The notes beneath the pieces were generated by a model, which had not been told where the DNA came from, ran no database searches, and saw nothing but the letters and a program-made list of their open reading frames with translations. Source: Enterobacter ludwigii (lineage in GTDB: Bacteria > Pseudomonadota > Gammaproteobacteria > Enterobacterales > Enterobacteriaceae). From it: a stretch of 64,000 nucleotides of DNA. Position 1 is the first letter of the stretch. Each line of letters opens with the position of its first letter. A program made the position numbers and the translations under genes. This document shows positions 61,027 through 64,000 of the stretch, one piece after another. The stretch is from assembly GCF_001750725.1 (NCBI RefSeq), contig NZ_CP017279.1, positions 2,852,001 to 2,916,000 on the forward strand, read 5' to 3'.

Positions 61027-63162
61027 ATGAGCACCATTTTGATTGTTCTCGCTGCTATGCTGGCCGGCGCATTGGTTGCAGGGTGGGTATACAGGCGTCG
61101 CGTAAGGCGTCGTTACCGGCTGCCCTTTTTAAACGCCTTTGCCGGTGCGACGACGCGTAAACTGACGCAAGAAGAGCGCGATGCAGTAGAAAACTATCTC
61201 GAAACACTGAACCGTTCTCAGTTAACACCTGGGCCGACGGGGGCAACTGCTGCGCCGGTGGCGCTCAAGTTAAATGCGCAAAGTGACACAGTGCTCAGTG
61301 TGACGCGCTCCATCACCCGCTATGGCATCACCACAGACGATCCCAATAAATGGCGCTATTACCTGGATTCGGTTGAAGTGCATCTGCCCCCGTCCTGGGA
61401 GCAGTACATTAATGACGAAAACAGCGTAGAGCTGATCCATACCGATTCGTTGCCGCTGGTTATCTCGCTCAACGGCCATACGTTGAATGAATATCTTCAG
61501 GAAGCCCCGCGTTTTGCGCTGGAACGCGCAAGCTCAACGCAGGCCTCCATTCGTGGCGAAGAGACAGAGCAGATCGAGCTGTTGAACATTCGCCAGGAGA
61601 CGCATGAAGAGTACGCCCTGAGCCGCCCTGACGGCATTCGCGAAGCGATTCTGATCGTGGCCGCGTTCCTGCTCTTTTTCATCTGCCTGCTGACGCCGGA
61701 TGTGTTTGTCCCCTGGCTGGCTGGCGGTGCGGTGCTGTTGCTGGCAGCCGGACTGTGGGGGCTCTTTGCCCCGCCGGCAAAAACCTCGCTACGTGAGATC
61801 CACTGCCTGCGCGGTACTCCTAAGCGCTGGGGTCTGTTCGGTGAGAGTGACCAGGAGCACCTCAATAATATCTCGCTCGGTATTATCGATCTTATCTACC
61901 CGCGCCACTGGCAGCCGTGGATTGCCCAGGATTTAGGGCAGAAAACCGATATCGATATCTATCTTGACCGCCATGTGGTGCGCCAGGGGCGCTTTTTATC
62001 CCTGCATGATGAAGTAAAAAATTTCCCGCTTCAGCACTGGTTACGCAGTGCGGTCATTGCCGGGGGGGCAGCGCTGGTCTTTATCATGCTTCTGCTGTTT
62101 GTCCCGCTGGATATGCCCATTAAATTTACCCTGTCATGGATAAAAGGGGCGCAAACCATTGAGGCAACCAGCGTCAACCAACTGGACGAGGCTGGCGTGC
62201 GGGTCGGTGATACGCTGCGCCTGAAGGGCACCGGCATGTGTAACATTCATACGCCTGGCGCATGGAATACGCGTCAGAGCTCGCCGTTCATGCCGTTCGA
62301 TTGCTCACAAATTATCTGGAATGATGCGCCGCCGCTGCCGCTGCCTGAATCTGAGGTTGTCAATAAAGCCACGTCGCTTACCCAGACGGTCAACCGCCAG
62401 CTGCACCCGAAACCCGATGACGACTCGCGCGTGAGCCCTGCCCTGCGCTCGGCCATTCAGAAATCGGGGATGGTGCTTCTGGACGACTTTGGTGACATCG
62501 TTCTGAAAACACAGGATTTGTGTTCCGCTCAGGACGAATGCGTACGTCTCAAAAACGCCCTTGTGAACCTGGGTAACAGTAAAGACTGGGATTCGCTGGT
62601 GAAACGCGCGGAAGCGGGCCGGCTGGATGGCGTTAACGTGCTGCTGCGTCCGGTCAGCGCCGAGTCGCTGGATAATCTGGTCGCCACGTCAACCGCACCC
62701 TTCGTGATGCGCGAAACCACCCGCGCGGCGCAGGCGCTGAACAGCCCGGCACCGGGCGGCTTTGTGATCGTCAGTGATGAAGGGAGCGACCTGGTCGATC
62801 AGCCATACCCGCAGGTCGCACTTTATGACTACCCGGCTCAGGAACAGTGGGGCCAGTTCCAGCGCCTGGCGCAGATGCTGATGCAGACGCCGTTTAGCGC
62901 TGAAGGGATTGTGACGAGTATCTTTACCGATGCCAACGGCACGCGCCACATCGGCCTGCACCGCATGCCGGACAGCGCAGGCCTGTGGCGCTACATCGGC
63001 ACCTCGCTGCTGATGATTGCGATGCTGGTATGCATTTGCTGGAACGGTTTTATGGCGCTGCGTCGCTATCAGCGCTCACGCACCAGGCTTGCCGACATCC
63101 AGCAGTATTACGAAAATTGCCTTAACCCTAAGCTGATCCCCTCGTCTGAGAGCCTGATCTGA
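61027..63162 (+). CDS. igaA: IgaA, inner-membrane repressor of the Rcs phosphorelay
   Basis: Inner-membrane protein (711 residues) that holds the Rcs envelope-stress system off by contacting RcsD; essential in E. coli and Salmonella unless rcs is lost. Membrane segments: about 3-21 (ILIVLAAMLAGALVAGWVY), a pair at about 205-245, one at about 340-360 and one near 657-678. Two cytoplasmic domains and a large periplasmic domain (about 362-655) lie between. Periplasmic cysteines are present in the pattern CNIH and DCSQ, then CSAQDECV. Same length as E. coli YrfF/IgaA. Confidence 0.96.
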   Translation: MSTILIVLAAMLAGALVAGWVYRRRVRRRYRLPFLNAFAGATTRKLTQEERDAVENYLETLNRSQLTPGPTGATAAPVALKLNAQSDTVLSVTRSITRYGITTDDPNKWRYYLDSVEVHLPPSWEQYINDENSVELIHTDSLPLVISLNGHTLNEYLQEAPRFALERASSTQASIRGEETEQIELLNIRQETHEEYALSRPDGIREAILIVAAFLLFFICLLTPDVFVPWLAGGAVLLLAAGLWGLFAPPAKTSLREIHCLRGTPKRWGLFGESDQEHLNNISLGIIDLIYPRHWQPWIAQDLGQKTDIDIYLDRHVVRQGRFLSLHDEVKNFPLQHWLRSAVIAGGAALVFIMLLLFVPLDMPIKFTLSWIKGAQTIEATSVNQLDEAGVRVGDTLRLKGTGMCNIHTPGAWNTRQSSPFMPFDCSQIIWNDAPPLPLPESEVVNKATSLTQTVNRQLHPKPDDDSRVSPALRSAIQKSGMVLLDDFGDIVLKTQDLCSAQDECVRLKNALVNLGNSKDWDSLVKRAEAGRLDGVNVLLRPVSAESLDNLVATSTAPFVMRETTRAAQALNSPAPGGFVIVSDEGSDLVDQPYPQVALYDYPAQEQWGQFQRLAQMLMQTPFSAEGIVTSIFTDANGTRHIGLHRMPDSAGLWRYIGTSLLMIAMLVCICWNGFMALRRYQRSRTRLADIQQYYENCLNPKLIPSSESLI

Positions 63163-63229
63163 TAACGTCGATGCGCGACAAGATGTGCTACCCTGTCGCG
63201 CACGTTTCTTCAGGCTGGAGTTCCCCCTT

Positions 63230-63913
63230 ATGCATCTTGATATCGCCTGGCAGGAGGTTGATACCGTTCTGCTGGATATGGACGGCACGCTGCTCGATCT
63301 CGCCTTTGATAACTATTTCTGGCAAAAGCTGGTTCCGGAAACCTATGGTGAACAGCAGGGGATCTCCCCGGCAGAAGCGCAGGAATTCATTCGTTCGCAA
63401 TATAGCGCGGTGCAGCATACGCTAAACTGGTACTGTCTTGACTACTGGAGCGAGCGCCTCGGTTTGGATATTTGTGCCATGACCACCGCCCAGGGCCCGC
63501 GCGCCGTACTGCGTGAGGATACCGTGCCTTTTCTGGATGCGCTGAAAGCGAGCGGCAAGCGCCGTATCTTGCTGACCAACGCCCATCCTCACAATCTGGC
63601 CGTGAAGCTGGAGCATACGGGTCTTGCTTCGCACCTTGATTTATTACTTTCCACCCACACATTTGGTTATCCGAAAGAGGATCAGCGGTTGTGGCATGCG
63701 GTGGCGGAAGAGACCGGTTTGCAGCCGGAACGCACGCTGTTTATTGATGACAGCGAGCCTATTCTGGATTCCGCGGCCAGGTTTGGCATTCGCTATTGTC
63801 TGGGCGTTACCAACCCTGACTCTGGCCTGGCTGAAAAAAGCTATCTGCGCCATCCGGGGCTGAACGACTATCGCCAGATGATCCCCTCACTGACCGTGAA
63901 GGAGAGGCCATGA
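63230..63913 (+). CDS. yrfG: HAD-family nucleotidase YrfG
   Basis: HAD phosphatase (227 residues) reported in E. coli to dephosphorylate purine nucleotides such as GMP and IMP. Motif I is LLDMDGTLLDL with D16 and D18; motif II is LLTNAHPHN; motif III/IV are GYPKEDQRLW and FIDDSEPIL. I start at MHLDIAWQEVDTV (63230), nine bases after GGAG; a longer in-frame TTG start is not supported. It overlaps hslR by four bases. Confidence 0.93.
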   Translation: MHLDIAWQEVDTVLLDMDGTLLDLAFDNYFWQKLVPETYGEQQGISPAEAQEFIRSQYSAVQHTLNWYCLDYWSERLGLDICAMTTAQGPRAVLREDTVPFLDALKASGKRRILLTNAHPHNLAVKLEHTGLASHLDLLLSTHTFGYPKEDQRLWHAVAEETGLQPERTLFIDDSEPILDSAARFGIRYCLGVTNPDSGLAEKSYLRHPGLNDYRQMIPSLTVKERP

Positions 63914-64000
63914 AAGAAAAACCCGCTGAAGGGGTAAGACTGGATAAATGGCTGTGGGCAGCCCGTTTTTATAAAACGCGCGCCCTTGCCCGCGACATGA
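63910..64000 (+). CDS. hslR: Heat-shock protein Hsp15, 3' end cut by the window
   Basis: Ribosome-associated S4-domain protein that binds free 50S subunits carrying stalled nascent chains. The first 30 residues (MKEKPAEGVRLDKWLWAARF and on to ALARDM) show the S4 RNA-binding start RLDKWLWAARFYKTR. The ATG overlaps the yrfG stop as ATGA. The rest (about 100 residues) lies beyond the window. Confidence 0.93.
   Translation, partial: MKEKPAEGVRLDKWLWAARFYKTRALARDM

Overview
The window is a chromosomal housekeeping segment of an enterobacterium. Gene order (spc and S10 operons, bfr-bfd, str operon, tusBCD, fkpA-slyX-slyD, kefGB, yheS...yheT, crp, argD-pabA-fic-yhfG-ppiA, nirBD-cysG, trpS-gph-rpe-dam-damX-aroB-aroK, hofMNOPQ, mrcA, nudE, igaA, yrfG, hslR) follows the Escherichia coli rpl/aro region almost gene for gene, and the proteins look E. 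coli-like throughout. Departures from E. coli (malonate decarboxylase genes between yheS and yheT, a codA gene beside nirB, no nirC, no gsp type II secretion operon) suggest Enterobacter, Klebsiella or a close relative, most likely Enterobacter. This is inferred from gene content and remembered protein sequences, not from a search.

Layout. 1-7683: the spc operon (from rplN) and the complete S10 operon on the minus strand, with their promoters, the S10 leader and a terminator. 7860-9115: a lone short prepilin peptidase, bacterioferritin and its ferredoxin. 9195-13749: str operon (rpsL-rpsG-fusA-tuf). 13771-20290: tRNA thiolation genes tusDCB with yheO, periplasmic and cytoplasmic peptidyl-prolyl isomerases (fkpA, slyD), and the glutathione-gated K+ efflux pair kefG-kefB. 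20426-22330: the ABC-F protein YheS. 22346-30330: a complete malonate decarboxylase locus (mdcR, mdcABCDEFGH). 30559-36256: yheTU, prkB, yhfA, crp, yhfK. 36253-39593: argD, pabA, the yhfG-fic antitoxin-toxin pair, ppiA. 39872-46994: tsgA, codA, and nitrite reduction and siroheme synthesis (nirB, nirD, cysG). 47140-53832: lipoprotein yhfL and the dam superoperon. 54119-57395: hofMNOPQ, pilus/DNA-uptake assembly genes. 57515-64000: mrcA, nudE, igaA, yrfG and the start of hslR.

How the parts work together. Most of the window is translation and core metabolism. The mdc locus encodes every part of a biotin-independent malonate decarboxylase: the four subunits (A, C, D, E), the enzymes that make and attach the prosthetic group (B, G), the loading acyltransferase (H), a transporter (F) and a LysR regulator (R). 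CysG supplies siroheme to NirB, and the nirB promoter carries clear FNR and NarL/NarP sites. hofMNOPQ and the solitary prepilin peptidase could serve one type IV pilus-like machine whose other genes lie elsewhere.

Novelty. I found no convincing undescribed system. The points most worth a second look are local rearrangements and regulatory structures: the mdc insertion and its intercistronic hairpin, the nirC gap filled by two hairpins, the terminator plus small ORF in front of tsgA, the degenerate Fic motif paired with an intact antitoxin motif, and the hairpin pair downstream of prkB. There is no CRISPR array, tRNA, rRNA, insertion sequence or prophage in the window.
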